This document shows, piece after piece, positions 30,983 through 38,640 of a DNA stretch of 38,640 nt. Below the pieces are notes generated by a model. That model saw nothing but the letters and a program-made list of their open reading frames with translations. It had not been told where the DNA came from and did not search any database. Numbering within the stretch: position 1 is the stretch's first letter; each line of letters starts with the position of its first letter. Source of the stretch: Chloracidobacterium sp. CP2_5A (GTDB taxonomy: Bacteria; Acidobacteriota; Blastocatellia; Chloracidobacteriales; Chloracidobacteriaceae); contig NKPT01000032.1 of NCBI GenBank assembly GCA_002254845.1, positions 1 through 38,640 on the forward strand, in the 5' to 3' direction. A program made the translations under genes and the position numbers.

Positions 30983-33811
30983 ATGCTTGACCGCCCAATG
31001 ACTGTTGACCTCAAAAAAACCGTTAACCTGCCCTCGAAAGACCTGCCCATGAAGGGCAACCTCGCCCAGACCGAGCCGCAGCGGCTGAAACGCTGGCTGG
31101 AGGCGGATGTTTATGGCGCGTTGCGCGCAGCGCGCGCCGGACGGCCGAAGTTTCGCTTGCACGACGGCCCGCCCTACGCCAACGGCCGCATCCACCTGGG
31201 CACGGCATTCAATAAGATTCTCAAGGATTTCATCGTGAAGTCGCGCAGCATGATGGGCTTCGACACGGCCTACCTGCCTGGCTACGACTGCCACGGCCTG
31301 CCCATTGAAACCAAGGTCGTCAAGGAACTCGAAGGCAAGCTGGCCGCGAAGGGCGTCGCGCTGACGCCGACCATCATTCGCCGCGAGGCCCGCGCCTTCG
31401 CCGAGCGTCATATCGAGCAGATGAACCGCGACTTTCAGCGGCTTGGCATCCTTGGCGACTGGGCGAACGCTTACCGCACGATGAGCTACGACTACGAGGC
31501 CGACATTTTGCGAACGCTGGCCGCCTTTGTCCGACAGGGCAGCGTCTATCGCGGACTGCGTCCGGTGCACTGGTCCATCGGCGCGCAGTCGGCGCTGGCC
31601 GAAGCCGAGCTCGAATACAAGGAAGTCGTCGATCCGTCCGTCTATGTCGCCTTCCCGCTGGCAACCGACCCGGCCGCCATTGCGCCGGAGCTGGGCGGGC
31701 GCGAGGTCGCCGTCGTCATCTGGACGACCACGCCCTGGACGCTGCCCGCCAACCTTGGCATCAGCTTCGGGCCGGACTTTGACTACGTCGCGGTCGAAGC
31801 GCCCGCCGCCAATGGTCAGGGGAAGAAAAGGGCCTACATCGTCGCGGCCAAGCTGCTGCCGGCGCTGGCGCAGAAGTTTGGGTGGACGGACGCGCGCCCG
31901 CTGGCGACCTTCAAAGGCGCCGCTCTAGACGGCAAGGCCGCCCGGCATCCGTGGCTTGACCGCAAGTCACAGCTGATGGTCGGCGACCACGTCACGCTCG
32001 ACGCGGGCACGGGGGCCGTCCACACCGCGCCCGGACACGGCATGGAAGACTTCCTCATCGGCAAGCGATACGGCCTTGAGCCATACTGCCCAGTGGATCA
32101 GCGCGGCGTCTATACCGACGAGGTGGCGAGCTTTGCCGGACGGCAGGTCTTCGACGCCAATCCCGACATCATCCAGTTGCTGCGGGAGCGCGGCGAGCTG
32201 GTGTTCGCCGAGGACTATCCCCACAGCTACCCGCATTGCTGGCGCACCAAAACGCCGACAATTTTCCGCGCCACGCCGCAGTGGTTCATTTCGATGGACG
32301 CCGCCGGTCTGCGCCAACGGGCGCTGGACGAGATTGGAAAAGTTCAGTGGCTGCCGGCCTGGGGCGAGGAGCGCATGCGCAATATGTTCCTCAATCGCGG
32401 CGACTGGTGCATTTCGCGGCAGCGGGCGTGGGGCGTGCCGATTGCCGCGCTGCGCTGCGCGGTCTGCGGGACGGTTCACGCTACGGCCGACTTTATGGAG
32501 CGCGTGGCGGAAGTCTTCGCCACGGAGGGGGCCGACGCTTGGTATGCGCGCCCGGCGGCGGATTTCCTGCCGCCTGATTTCGCCTGCGGGAGCTGCGGCG
32601 CGAAAGAGGTAGAGAAGGAAATGGATATCCTCGACGTCTGGCTTGATTCAGGCGTCAGTTGGCAGGTCATGGAGCGCGCCGGCCTAGCGACCGCCGACGA
32701 GCCGGCGTCGGATGTATATATCGAGGGCTCCGACCAGTATCGCGGCTGGTTCAATTCGTCGCTGATTGTGAGCTTGGGGCTGCGCGGCCACGCGCCGTAC
32801 CGCGCCGTCATCACGCACGGCTACGTTCTCGACAAAGACCGCGAAAAGATGTCGAAGAGCGTCGGCAACGTCATCGAGCCGCAGGCGCTGATCGAGGCGG
32901 GCGGCGCGGACCTGCTGCGGCTCTGGACGGCGAGCGTGGACTACACCGACGACGCGCCGATTTCCGAGGAAATTCTGGCCCGGATTGGCGACGCCTACCG
33001 GAAGATTCGGAATACGCTGTGCTACCTCGTCAACAATCTTTCAGATTTCGACCGCGCCGCGGATGCCGTGCCCGACGCCGAGCTGTTCGAGATTGACCGC
33101 TGGGCGCTGGCGGAAACCAGCGAGCTGGCGCGACGCGTCCGCGCCGCTTACGAGCAGTATGCGTTTCAGGCGGCTTACACAGCCTTGCTCAACTTCTGCT
33201 CGACGCAGCTATCGAGCATTTACTTTGACGTGCTCAAGGATCGGCTGTACACCTCCGCGCCAAAATCCCCTGAGCGGCGGGCGGCGCAGACGGCGCTATA
33301 CGAGATTGCAAGCTCACTGATCCGCCTGCTGGCGCCGATTCTGGCCTTTACGGCCGACGAGGCGTGGGAGAAGCTGACGCGCGGTCAGGCCGGCTCGGTT
33401 CACTTGGCGGAGTTTCCGCCCGGCGACGCGCGCGTGGCGCCGGGCTTGCGGGAGCGCTGGGAAGCCCTCCTCAGCACGCGCTCGACGGCGCTCAAGGAGC
33501 TTGAGCAGGCGCGGGCGGCGGGGCGCATCGGGTCGTCGCTGGAAGCGCAGGTGACGCTGCGCGCTGGCGGCTCGCTTTATGCCACGCTGGCGGATTACGG
33601 CGCGGAGGCGCTGTCGTTTTTGTTCATTGTATCGCAGGTGACGCTGGAGCGCGCGGAAGGCGAGGAGTTGACGGCGCAGGTGAAACCGGCCGCCGGGGTC
33701 AAGTGCGAGCGGTGCTGGCGCTACGAGACCACGGTGGGCGCTGACCCGGAGCTTCCGACCATTTGTCATCGGTGCGCCCGCAGCGTGCGCGCCGGATGGC
33801 TTCCAGCCTAA
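30983..33811 (+). CDS. ileS: Isoleucyl-tRNA synthetase
   Basis: 942 aa. Charges tRNA-Ile and edits mischarged valine. Class I signature 1 is HLGT in [17 protein letters not shown]; signature 2 is KMSKS in [11 protein letters not shown]. The CP1 editing domain carries [14 protein letters not shown] and the C-terminal zinc finger is complete ([23 protein letters not shown]). An ATG at 30998 (MTVDLKKT) is also possible; neither start has a clear Shine-Dalgarno. The closing zinc finger shows that the bacterial-type enzyme is full length. Confidence 0.97.
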   Translation: MLDRPMTVDLKKTVNLPSKDLPMKGNLAQTEPQRLKRWLEADVYGALRAARAGRPKFRLHDGPPYANGRIHLGTAFNKILKDFIVKSRSMMGFDTAYLPGYDCHGLPIETKVVKELEGKLAAKGVALTPTIIRREARAFAERHIEQMNRDFQRLGILGDWANAYRTMSYDYEADILRTLAAFVRQGSVYRGLRPVHWSIGAQSALAEAELEYKEVVDPSVYVAFPLATDPAAIAPELGGREVAVVIWTTTPWTLPANLGISFGPDFDYVAVEAPAANGQGKKRAYIVAAKLLPALAQKFGWTDARPLATFKGAALDGKAARHPWLDRKSQLMVGDHVTLDAGTGAVHTAPGHGMEDFLIGKRYGLEPYCPVDQRGVYTDEVASFAGRQVFDANPDIIQLLRERGELVFAEDYPHSYPHCWRTKTPTIFRATPQWFISMDAAGLRQRALDEIGKVQWLPAWGEERMRNMFLNRGDWCISRQRAWGVPIAALRCAVCGTVHATADFMERVAEVFATEGADAWYARPAADFLPPDFACGSCGAKEVEKEMDILDVWLDSGVSWQVMERAGLATADEPASDVYIEGSDQYRGWFNSSLIVSLGLRGHAPYRAVITHGYVLDKDREKMSKSVGNVIEPQALIEAGGADLLRLWTASVDYTDDAPISEEILARIGDAYRKIRNTLCYLVNNLSDFDRAADAVPDAELFEIDRWALAETSELARRVRAAYEQYAFQAAYTALLNFCSTQLSSIYFDVLKDRLYTSAPKSPERRAAQTALYEIASSLIRLLAPILAFTADEAWEKLTRGQAGSVHLAEFPPGDARVAPGLRERWEALLSTRSTALKELEQARAAGRIGSSLEAQVTLRAGGSLYATLADYGAEALSFLFIVSQVTLERAEGEELTAQVKPAAGVKCERCWRYETTVGADPELPTICHRCARSVRAGWLPA

Positions 33812-33887
33812 GCGGTTGGGGAGGGCGGTCGCGCCCGCCCCAACCATCAAGCCGGCTTGCTTTCAGAAGGGTCAGGCAGGCGACGCG

Positions 33888-35276
33888 CTACTGCCGGAGG
33901 CCGCCTTCGGCGAGGGCGCGCGGATCGAGCAGGCGGTCGAGCTCTTCCGGAGAAAGATCGGTCATTTCAGCAGCCACCTCCTTGACCGTACGGTCCTCGG
34001 CATAGGCTCGCTTGGCGATTTTCGCGCCGAGTTCATAGCCAATCACCGGGTTGAGCGCCGTCACGAGAATGGGGTTGCGCCCGACCTGGGCGGCGAGCCG
34101 CTCCTCGTTGACGGTGAAGTTGGCAACGGCCTTATCCGCCAGCAGGCGCGAGGCGTTGGCAAGCAGCGCGAGGCTTTGCAGCAAGTTGTAGGCGATGACG
34201 GGCAGCATGACATTGAGCTGAAAGTTGCCCGATTGCCCGGCGACCGTGATGGTCGCGTCATTGCCAATCGCCTGCGCGCAGACCATCGCCATGGCCTCCG
34301 GGATGACCGGATTGACCTTGCCGGGCATGATGCTGGAGCCGGGCTGGAGGTCCTGGAGCCGGATTTCAGCCAGTCCAGCTTGCGGGCCACTGTTCATCCA
34401 GCGCAAGTCATTGGCGATTTTCATGAGGCTGACGGCCACGGTTTTGAGCTGTCCGCTCAGCTCAACGGCGGCGTCCTGCGAGCTGAGCGACTCAAAGAAG
34501 CTGTCATTGGGGCGGAAGGGCAAGCCGGTTCGCTCGGACAGCAGCGCGGCAAAGCGCGCAGCGAAGTCCGGGTGCGCGTTGATGCCCGTGCCAACAGCCG
34601 TTCCGCCCTGCGCGAGCTTGGCCAGACGCGGCAGCGCGCTCTCGATGCGCTCTATGCCATGGGCGACTTGCCAGGCCCAGCCCGTCAGCTCCTGCGCCAG
34701 CGTGATGGGCATGGCGTCCATAAGGTGGGTGCGCCCCGTTTTGACGATATGGGCCACGCTTGCGGCTTTCGCCGCGAGGGTCTCATGCAGATGGCGCAGG
34801 GCGGGGAGCAAGTCGTGGACGGCGGCCAGGCAGGCGCTCACGTGAATTGCCGTTGGGATGGCGTCGTTGCTGCTCTGCCCCATGTTGACGTGGTCGTTGG
34901 GATGGACGCGCGCGCCAAGCCGCTCGCCGGCCAGCGCGGCGATGACCTCGTTGGCGTTCATATTGGCGCTGGTGCCAGAGCCAGTTTGAAAAATATCGAG
35001 CGGAAAATCGTCGTCATAGCGCCCGGCGGCGACATCGAGGGCGGCGCTGGCAATGGCTTCGGCCATCTCTGGCGCCAGCAAGCCTAGCTCGCGGTTGGCT
35101 TGGGCCGCGGCCCATTTCACCAGCCCCAGCGCCTCGATGAACCGCCGCGGAAAGCGAAGGCCACTGATGGGGAAATTTTCGATAGCGCGCTGCGTTTGCG
35201 CGCCGTAGCGCGCCGTCGCCGGGACGCGCACCTCGCCCATGCTGTCGCGTTCGATACGAAACTGCTCGTCGGTCAC
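33888..35276 (-). CDS. fumC: Class II fumarate hydratase
   Basis: 462 aa. Converts fumarate to malate in the TCA cycle. Family pattern: ERDSMGEVRVPATARYGAQT at the start, FQTGSGTSANMNANEVIA, PNDHVNMGQSSNDAIPTA, KTGRTHLMDAMPITL, and the signature GSSIMPGKVNPVIPEA. The start is GTG 35276 with AAGGAG ten bases upstream. The reverse-strand frame through the same sequence is a shadow. It converges with ileS over 76 bp. Confidence 0.97.
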   Translation of the reverse strand: MTDEQFRIERDSMGEVRVPATARYGAQTQRAIENFPISGLRFPRRFIEALGLVKWAAAQANRELGLLAPEMAEAIASAALDVAAGRYDDDFPLDIFQTGSGTSANMNANEVIAALAGERLGARVHPNDHVNMGQSSNDAIPTAIHVSACLAAVHDLLPALRHLHETLAAKAASVAHIVKTGRTHLMDAMPITLAQELTGWAWQVAHGIERIESALPRLAKLAQGGTAVGTGINAHPDFAARFAALLSERTGLPFRPNDSFFESLSSQDAAVELSGQLKTVAVSLMKIANDLRWMNSGPQAGLAEIRLQDLQPGSSIMPGKVNPVIPEAMAMVCAQAIGNDATITVAGQSGNFQLNVMLPVIAYNLLQSLALLANASRLLADKAVANFTVNEERLAAQVGRNPILVTALNPVIGYELGAKIAKRAYAEDRTVKEVAAEMTDLSPEELDRLLDPRALAEGGLRQ

Positions 35277-35394
35277 GATTACAGACTCCTTGCTAAAAAG
35301 TTATCTAGCGTACAGAGTCGCAAGTATGCGCGTCGGCGCTGGTCGCTTTCAATGCGGTTGTCGGCGACGGAAGCTTACGTCTGCTCGATCCCTC

Positions 35395-35429
35395 AAGAGC
35401 AAAGCCCGCCCCAAAGAGCAAAGCCCGCC
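35395..35429. repeat. 16-bp direct repeat
   Basis: AAGAGCAAAGCCCGCC occurs at 35395-35410 and 35414-35429 (period 19). The second copy forms the left arm of the hairpin at 35420-35446; the first copy looks like a partial duplicate of that arm. Confidence 0.8.
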
Positions 35430-35446
35430 GCGGGGCGGCAGGCTTT
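35420..35446 (-). terminator. Intrinsic terminator of tRNA-Met
   Basis: AAAGCC, one unpaired base, GCCGC, loop GGG, GCGGC, one unpaired base, GGCTTT. On the minus strand it begins about 10 bp after the tRNA end and is followed by GCTCTTTGG. Confidence 0.65.
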
Positions 35447-35456
35447 GCGGAAAGCT

Positions 35457-35533
35457 TGGTAGCGGCGTCCGGGATCGAACCGGAGACCTACGGGTTATGA
35501 ATCCGTCGCTCTAACCATCTGAGCTACGCCGCC
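35457..35533 (-). tRNA. tRNA-Met (anticodon CAT)
   Basis: 77 bases with encoded CCA. On the minus strand: acceptor GGCGGCG pairing with CGCCGCT (one G-U), D arm GCTC...GAGC, anticodon arm ACGGA-TTCATAA-CCCGT with CAT (anticodon at 35497-35499), variable loop AGGTC, T arm TCCGG-TTCGATC-CCGGA. No C1-A72 mismatch and no triple GC anticodon stem, so it is an elongator, not the initiator. A lysidine-modified tRNA-Ile with the same anticodon is possible. Confidence 0.92.
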
Positions 35534-35665
35534 ACATAACTTTCACACTTTACCTTCACGCTCTGGTCGCTCACTGGCGCTTGTAAGCCTTAGAAACAGC
35601 GCGAAAGGCGGCAAAAGGTTGTCCGAAGCGATGGTAAATTGCAAGTCCGAGCGGCAGGCCGCGTC

Positions 35666-35695
35666 TTGACAATGGGCGGGAGCGGTTCCTAGCCT
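35666..35695 (+). promoter_or_regulatory. Possible promoter upstream of the histidine kinase
   Basis: Perfect -35 TTGACA at 35666-35671 and a weak -10 TAGCCT at 35690-35695 (18-bp spacer), about 130 bp before the chosen start. The region 35534-35822 has no gene I can support. Confidence 0.35.
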
Positions 35696-35822
35696 GTCAC
35701 ACGCCAAGAGTTTGCGCGGCGTCGAGCGGCGACGGCGCTCTCGTTCAGGGGTCACTCAAGCGCTTTACAGCGATACAGCGATGGCGGAGCGACTAGCGCG
35801 AAGCGTCTGTCGTCCGAAAGCT

Positions 35823-37331
35823 ATGCCGGAGCGAATTTTGATTGCGGCGGATGACAACTTGCTTGGCGCAAGGGTTGGCGCGTTGCTGACCAGCGCTGGT
35901 TATGAGGTCGAGTTGGCAGAGACCGGCGACGCTGCGCGGTCGCGCCTGGAAGCGCAGCCATTCGACGCGCTCATCCTTGATATCGCGCTGCGCGACCAGA
36001 ACTGCCTCGACTTGACGCAGTGGGTGCGCGGGCAGGCGAGTCTGCGCAACTTGCCGGTGATTGTTTTGAGTCCGGCGGCGACGCGCGACGATGATGTGCC
36101 GTCGGCGCTGCAGGCGGGCGCGGACGAAGCGCTGGCCGTGCCGTTTCGCCATCAGGAGTTGCTTCTCAAGCTGCGGCGCATGCTTGAGCGGCAACGCTGG
36201 GCCATCGAGCGGCAGCGGATGGTGGCGAACCTCTCGGTGGTGGCGGACGGCATCGAGCGTTTAATTCGACCGACCGGCGAGCAGGCGCTGCCGGATTTTT
36301 CAGACGCGGCCGATTTGGAAGAGCAAGCCAAGTGGCAGGAGCTGATGAAATCCCTTAGCGCGGCCATTCAGGCGCTCCAGGACGCCTCAAACAGCGAGGA
36401 AATGCGCATTCTGCGGCGGGCGCTAGAGCAAATTTCAGCCGCGCTGAAGCGCGCCGGGAGCTATGTTCGGGTGCGCACGCAAGCTCAGTTGCTGCGCGAC
36501 GCCAATGAAAAGCTGCGCGAGCTGGAACGGCTGCGCTCCGAGTTCACCAATGCGATTGTGCATGACATCCGCTCGCCGCTTGGAACGATTGTGTCCACAA
36601 TCGAGCTCATAGAGCAGGAGTTGAGCGGCCCGCGCCCCAAAAAATCCGATATCCTTCCGCTGGCGACGGGCGCGCGCGCCATAGCCTTGAAGCTGATCAA
36701 CTTGGTCTCCGAGCTGCTGGATTTCTCGAAGCTTGAAGCCGGCCAGATGACTCTGGCGCTGGGTAAGCTCGACGTGGCTAAGCTCATTGAGCAGGTCGGC
36801 GAGGAGTTTGAGCCGTCTATTCGGCGCAAATCCATCAGGTTCAGCTATGGATGCGAGGATCACCTGCCGGCGATTACTGGAGACGCCGGCAAGCTGCACC
36901 GGGCGCTTTCAAATCTGATGTCAAATGCCGTCAAGTTTACGCCAGATGGCGGGCAGATCTGGCTTGAAGCGCGGCTGATGGAAGGCACGCAGGTGGACGC
37001 CGGCGTGCCTTATGTCGTTTTTAGCGTCGTGGATTCCGGCGAGGGGATTCCGGCGCAAGACCTGCCCTACATCTTTGACGCCTACTACCAAGCGGCGACC
37101 CGCAACAAGGACCTTGGGACAGGGCTCGGCTTGGCCATCGTCAAGCGCATTGCGGCGGCGCACGGCGGCAATGTGGCGGTGCGCAGCCAAGTTGGCGTGG
37201 GAACGGCTTTTTCCATCGTGCTGCCGCTTACGCCGCCAGCGGAAGGTCAGCCGCCGACGCTGCCGGCGGTCGCGCCAGCGCTGGTCACGGACTTGTCGGA
37301 TGTTTTAGCGACGCCGGCCGAGGGCGCCTGA
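35823..37331 (+). CDS. Histidine kinase with N-terminal receiver domain
   Basis: 502 aa, cytoplasmic, no transmembrane segment. It begins with a receiver domain (about 4-125: acidic pair Asp10/Asp11, phosphoacceptor Asp53, Ser83), so the protein can take a phosphate from another kinase. The lysine usually placed before PF is Val106. A coiled linker follows (about 150-230), then the HisKA box NAIVHDIRSPLG (His247), the N box NLMSNAVKFT, G1 DSGEGIP and G2 GTGLGLAIV. The order receiver-kinase is the type that senses through another kinase. ATG 35823 starts the receiver; 37 upstream codons are Arg-rich. Its partner is not in the window. Confidence 0.9.
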   Translation: MPERILIAADDNLLGARVGALLTSAGYEVELAETGDAARSRLEAQPFDALILDIALRDQNCLDLTQWVRGQASLRNLPVIVLSPAATRDDDVPSALQAGADEALAVPFRHQELLLKLRRMLERQRWAIERQRMVANLSVVADGIERLIRPTGEQALPDFSDAADLEEQAKWQELMKSLSAAIQALQDASNSEEMRILRRALEQISAALKRAGSYVRVRTQAQLLRDANEKLRELERLRSEFTNAIVHDIRSPLGTIVSTIELIEQELSGPRPKKSDILPLATGARAIALKLINLVSELLDFSKLEAGQMTLALGKLDVAKLIEQVGEEFEPSIRRKSIRFSYGCEDHLPAITGDAGKLHRALSNLMSNAVKFTPDGGQIWLEARLMEGTQVDAGVPYVVFSVVDSGEGIPAQDLPYIFDAYYQAATRNKDLGTGLGLAIVKRIAAAHGGNVAVRSQVGVGTAFSIVLPLTPPAEGQPPTLPAVAPALVTDLSDVLATPAEGA

Positions 37332-37406
37332 CGGCGCTTCCGTCGCTGGCCTAAGCGGCTCTTTATCCAGCCCGCCGCAGTCTGACCTGCGGCGCAAGAC
37401 GCCAGC

Positions 37407-38288
37407 ATGACTACCTTCGAGACGGTTGGCTTGATCGTCAAGCCACACCTGACGAACATCACGCCGTATTTGACCGAGCTGACCCAGTGGCTCGCGGCGC
37501 GCGGCTGTCGCGTGGCGGGCGAGGCTTCGGTCGCCCATCTGTTGCCGCCGACGGTCAGCCTTTTGACTTCGGCTGAGCTGGCGGCGCAGGTGGATCTCGT
37601 CATCGTGATTGGCGGCGACGGAACGATGATCTATGCCGCGCGCCTGTTGGGCGAGCGCGATGTGCCGGTGCTCGGCGTCAACTATGGCTACCTTGGCTAT
37701 TTGACTGAGTACACGCCGGAAACGGTATACGAGCCGCTGGAGCGCATTTTCGCGGGCGACTTTCGCGCGGGCGCGCGGATGAAGCTGGAGGCGACGGTCG
37801 AGCGCGCGGGCGAGGCTTTGCTGACGGCGCAAGCCGTCAATGACTGCGTGATTACCAAGAGCATGCTGGCGCGACTCGTGCCCATCGAGTGTCGCATTGG
37901 CGGACAGTTCGTTTCGACTTTTCATGCGGACGGTCTCATTATCGCCACGCCGACTGGCTCGACGGCCTATTCGCTTTCAGCCGGCGGCCCGATTGTGCAC
38001 CCGGCGATGCAGGCGATTGTCATTACGCCGATTTGCCCGCACACCCTGACGAATCGCCCGCTGGTCGTTCCCGACGCCAGCGAAATCGAGCTGCGCCTGT
38101 CGACGGAGCGCGGCCCCTTCAACGTCGAGGATGTTTTTCTGACCTTCGATGGGCAAACCGGCTGCGCCGTCGAGCCGGAAGACCGCGTTTTGATTCGCAA
38201 GAGCGTTTCCACGCTGAAGCTTATTGAGCCGGCCGGTAAAAACTACTTCAAGCTCCTCCGCGATAAGCTCAAGTGGGGCAACGGATAA
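37407..38288 (+). CDS. nadK: NAD kinase
   Basis: 293 aa. Phosphorylates NAD to NADP. Motifs: GGDGT in VIVIGGDGTMIYAARLL, NYGYLGYLTE, the nucleotide loop AVNDCVITKS (NE/D type), and the C-terminal FHADGLIIATPTGSTAYSLSAGGPIVHP. Length normal. ATG 37407 starts 75 bp after the kinase stop. Confidence 0.96.
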   Translation: MTTFETVGLIVKPHLTNITPYLTELTQWLAARGCRVAGEASVAHLLPPTVSLLTSAELAAQVDLVIVIGGDGTMIYAARLLGERDVPVLGVNYGYLGYLTEYTPETVYEPLERIFAGDFRAGARMKLEATVERAGEALLTAQAVNDCVITKSMLARLVPIECRIGGQFVSTFHADGLIIATPTGSTAYSLSAGGPIVHPAMQAIVITPICPHTLTNRPLVVPDASEIELRLSTERGPFNVEDVFLTFDGQTGCAVEPEDRVLIRKSVSTLKLIEPAGKNYFKLLRDKLKWGNG

Positions 38289-38415
38289 GGGTCAGCTCAA
38301 AACGGCGGCTTGATTTTTTTAGTCGCCTGTGGAAACTCGCTGGAAGCACTCTGGCCTGGTTCACCCTTCGACAAAGCGTCTTGTAAACAGGAAACAGACG
38401 CGCCCGCTCGCGACC

Positions 38416-38640
38416 ATGTCGCTTCTTGATCCGCTTCCTCGCCCGCCGCTGATTGCCGACCCGTCGCCGGATGTTTGTCCGGTCTGTCAGGGAACCGGGT
38501 TTGAGTATGACCCGGTTAGGCGCCGCTCGCGGCGCTGCCTCAAGTGTCGCGGGGGCGCCGAGAATCTGATTGAGCGGGCGCGGATTCCGGCGCGCTACCG
38601 CGGCAGCAGCTTTGACAACTTTCGCGTGAATCCGAGCGGC
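38416..38640 (+). CDS. DnaC/IstB-like ATP-binding protein, partial (N-terminal 75 aa)
   Basis: Runs off the window end. The first 75 residues show a four-cysteine zinc site (CPVC and CLKC), then ERARIPARYRGSSFDNF, the lead-in seen in DnaC/DnaI-type helicase loaders and IstB-like ATPases before Walker A. The ATPase part is outside the window. Upstream 38289-38415 (127 bp) holds an imperfect stem (GGCGGCT with AGTCGCC, T-rich loop) and no clear ribosome site. Confidence 0.7.
   Translation, partial: MSLLDPLPRPPLIADPSPDVCPVCQGTGFEYDPVRRRSRRCLKCRGGAENLIERARIPARYRGSSFDNFRVNPSG

Noticed and set aside
30758-31570. N-terminal extension of the rplU frame
   Set aside because: The extension lies opposite ileS; bL21 begins at 30757 with a good ribosome site.
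33816-35087. Plus-strand open frame of 423 aa opposite fumC
   Set aside because: Shadow frame: fumC on the minus strand carries the clear family signatures through the same DNA.
35239-35514. Plus-strand frame of 91 aa
   Set aside because: It runs across the tRNA-Met gene and its terminator and shows no protein pattern.
1-38640. CRISPR array, insertion sequence, prophage or complete defence system
   Set aside because: No repeat-spacer series, transposase, integrase or phage-like gene was found on either strand; most genes are ordinary housekeeping genes.

Overview
The window is about 38.6 kb of GC-rich bacterial chromosome. It is densely packed with housekeeping genes on both strands and shows no insertion sequence, prophage, rRNA operon or CRISPR array. 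Three things suggest Acidobacteriota, perhaps the Blastocatellia/Chloracidobacterium side: the gene content, the style of the pilus locus (GspG-like pilins ending in YNEW and a secretin carrying a cohesin-like domain), and the general look of the proteins. The lineage is an inference from protein character, not from a marker gene.

Layout. Positions 18-3903 (minus): the primary sigma factor rpoD, then an RDD membrane protein and a zinc-ribbon rhomboid protease. Positions 4249-5472 (plus): rdgB (nucleotide-pool cleaning) and a stand-alone NuoI-type ferredoxin. Positions 5512-5765: a small unknown minus-strand gene whose 3' end is an 18-bp tandem repeat. Positions 5948-10416 (plus): yacG (59 aa), an orphan Imm70-like gene, panB, a phosphohexomutase and a cardiolipin synthase. 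Positions 10417-10874: a convergent gap holding a decayed tRNA-Arg-like sequence. Positions 10875-14361 (minus): asnS, a secreted protein that looks like NTF2 plus pilin domains, and a trans-sulfuration PLP enzyme. Positions 14428-17148 (plus): a divergent folE, a small secreted helical protein and an acyl-CoA carboxylase carboxyltransferase.

Positions 17376-24936 (plus) form a type IV pilus / type II secretion-like operon: pilC, pilB, a secretin with N-terminal TPR-like helices and a C-terminal cohesin-like domain, two pseudopilins and a PilM-like protein. An extended -10 promoter lies in front. The pilin-processing peptidase, PilT, PilN and PilO are not in the window. Positions 24953-29030 (plus): an M20 peptidase (nine G residues just before its start), an EVE-domain protein, a small unknown gene coupled to lspA, and a BaiN/HI0933-like flavoprotein. 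Positions 29017-30757 (minus): the classical rplU-rpmA-obgE group. Then come ileS (plus), fumC (minus), tRNA-Met (minus), a receiver-histidine kinase, nadK, and the start of a DnaC-like ATPase cut by the window end.

Most genes are ordinary. The parts most worth a second look are the secretin-cohesin pilus locus together with the soluble pilin-domain protein, the folE copy with several replaced active-site residues, the Asp-to-Glu change at the PLP site of the trans-sulfuration enzyme, the tRNA remnant, and small sequence-level oddities (stop-containing tandem repeat, poly-G leader, hairpin against a start codon). I found no clear complete defence or novel multi-gene system.
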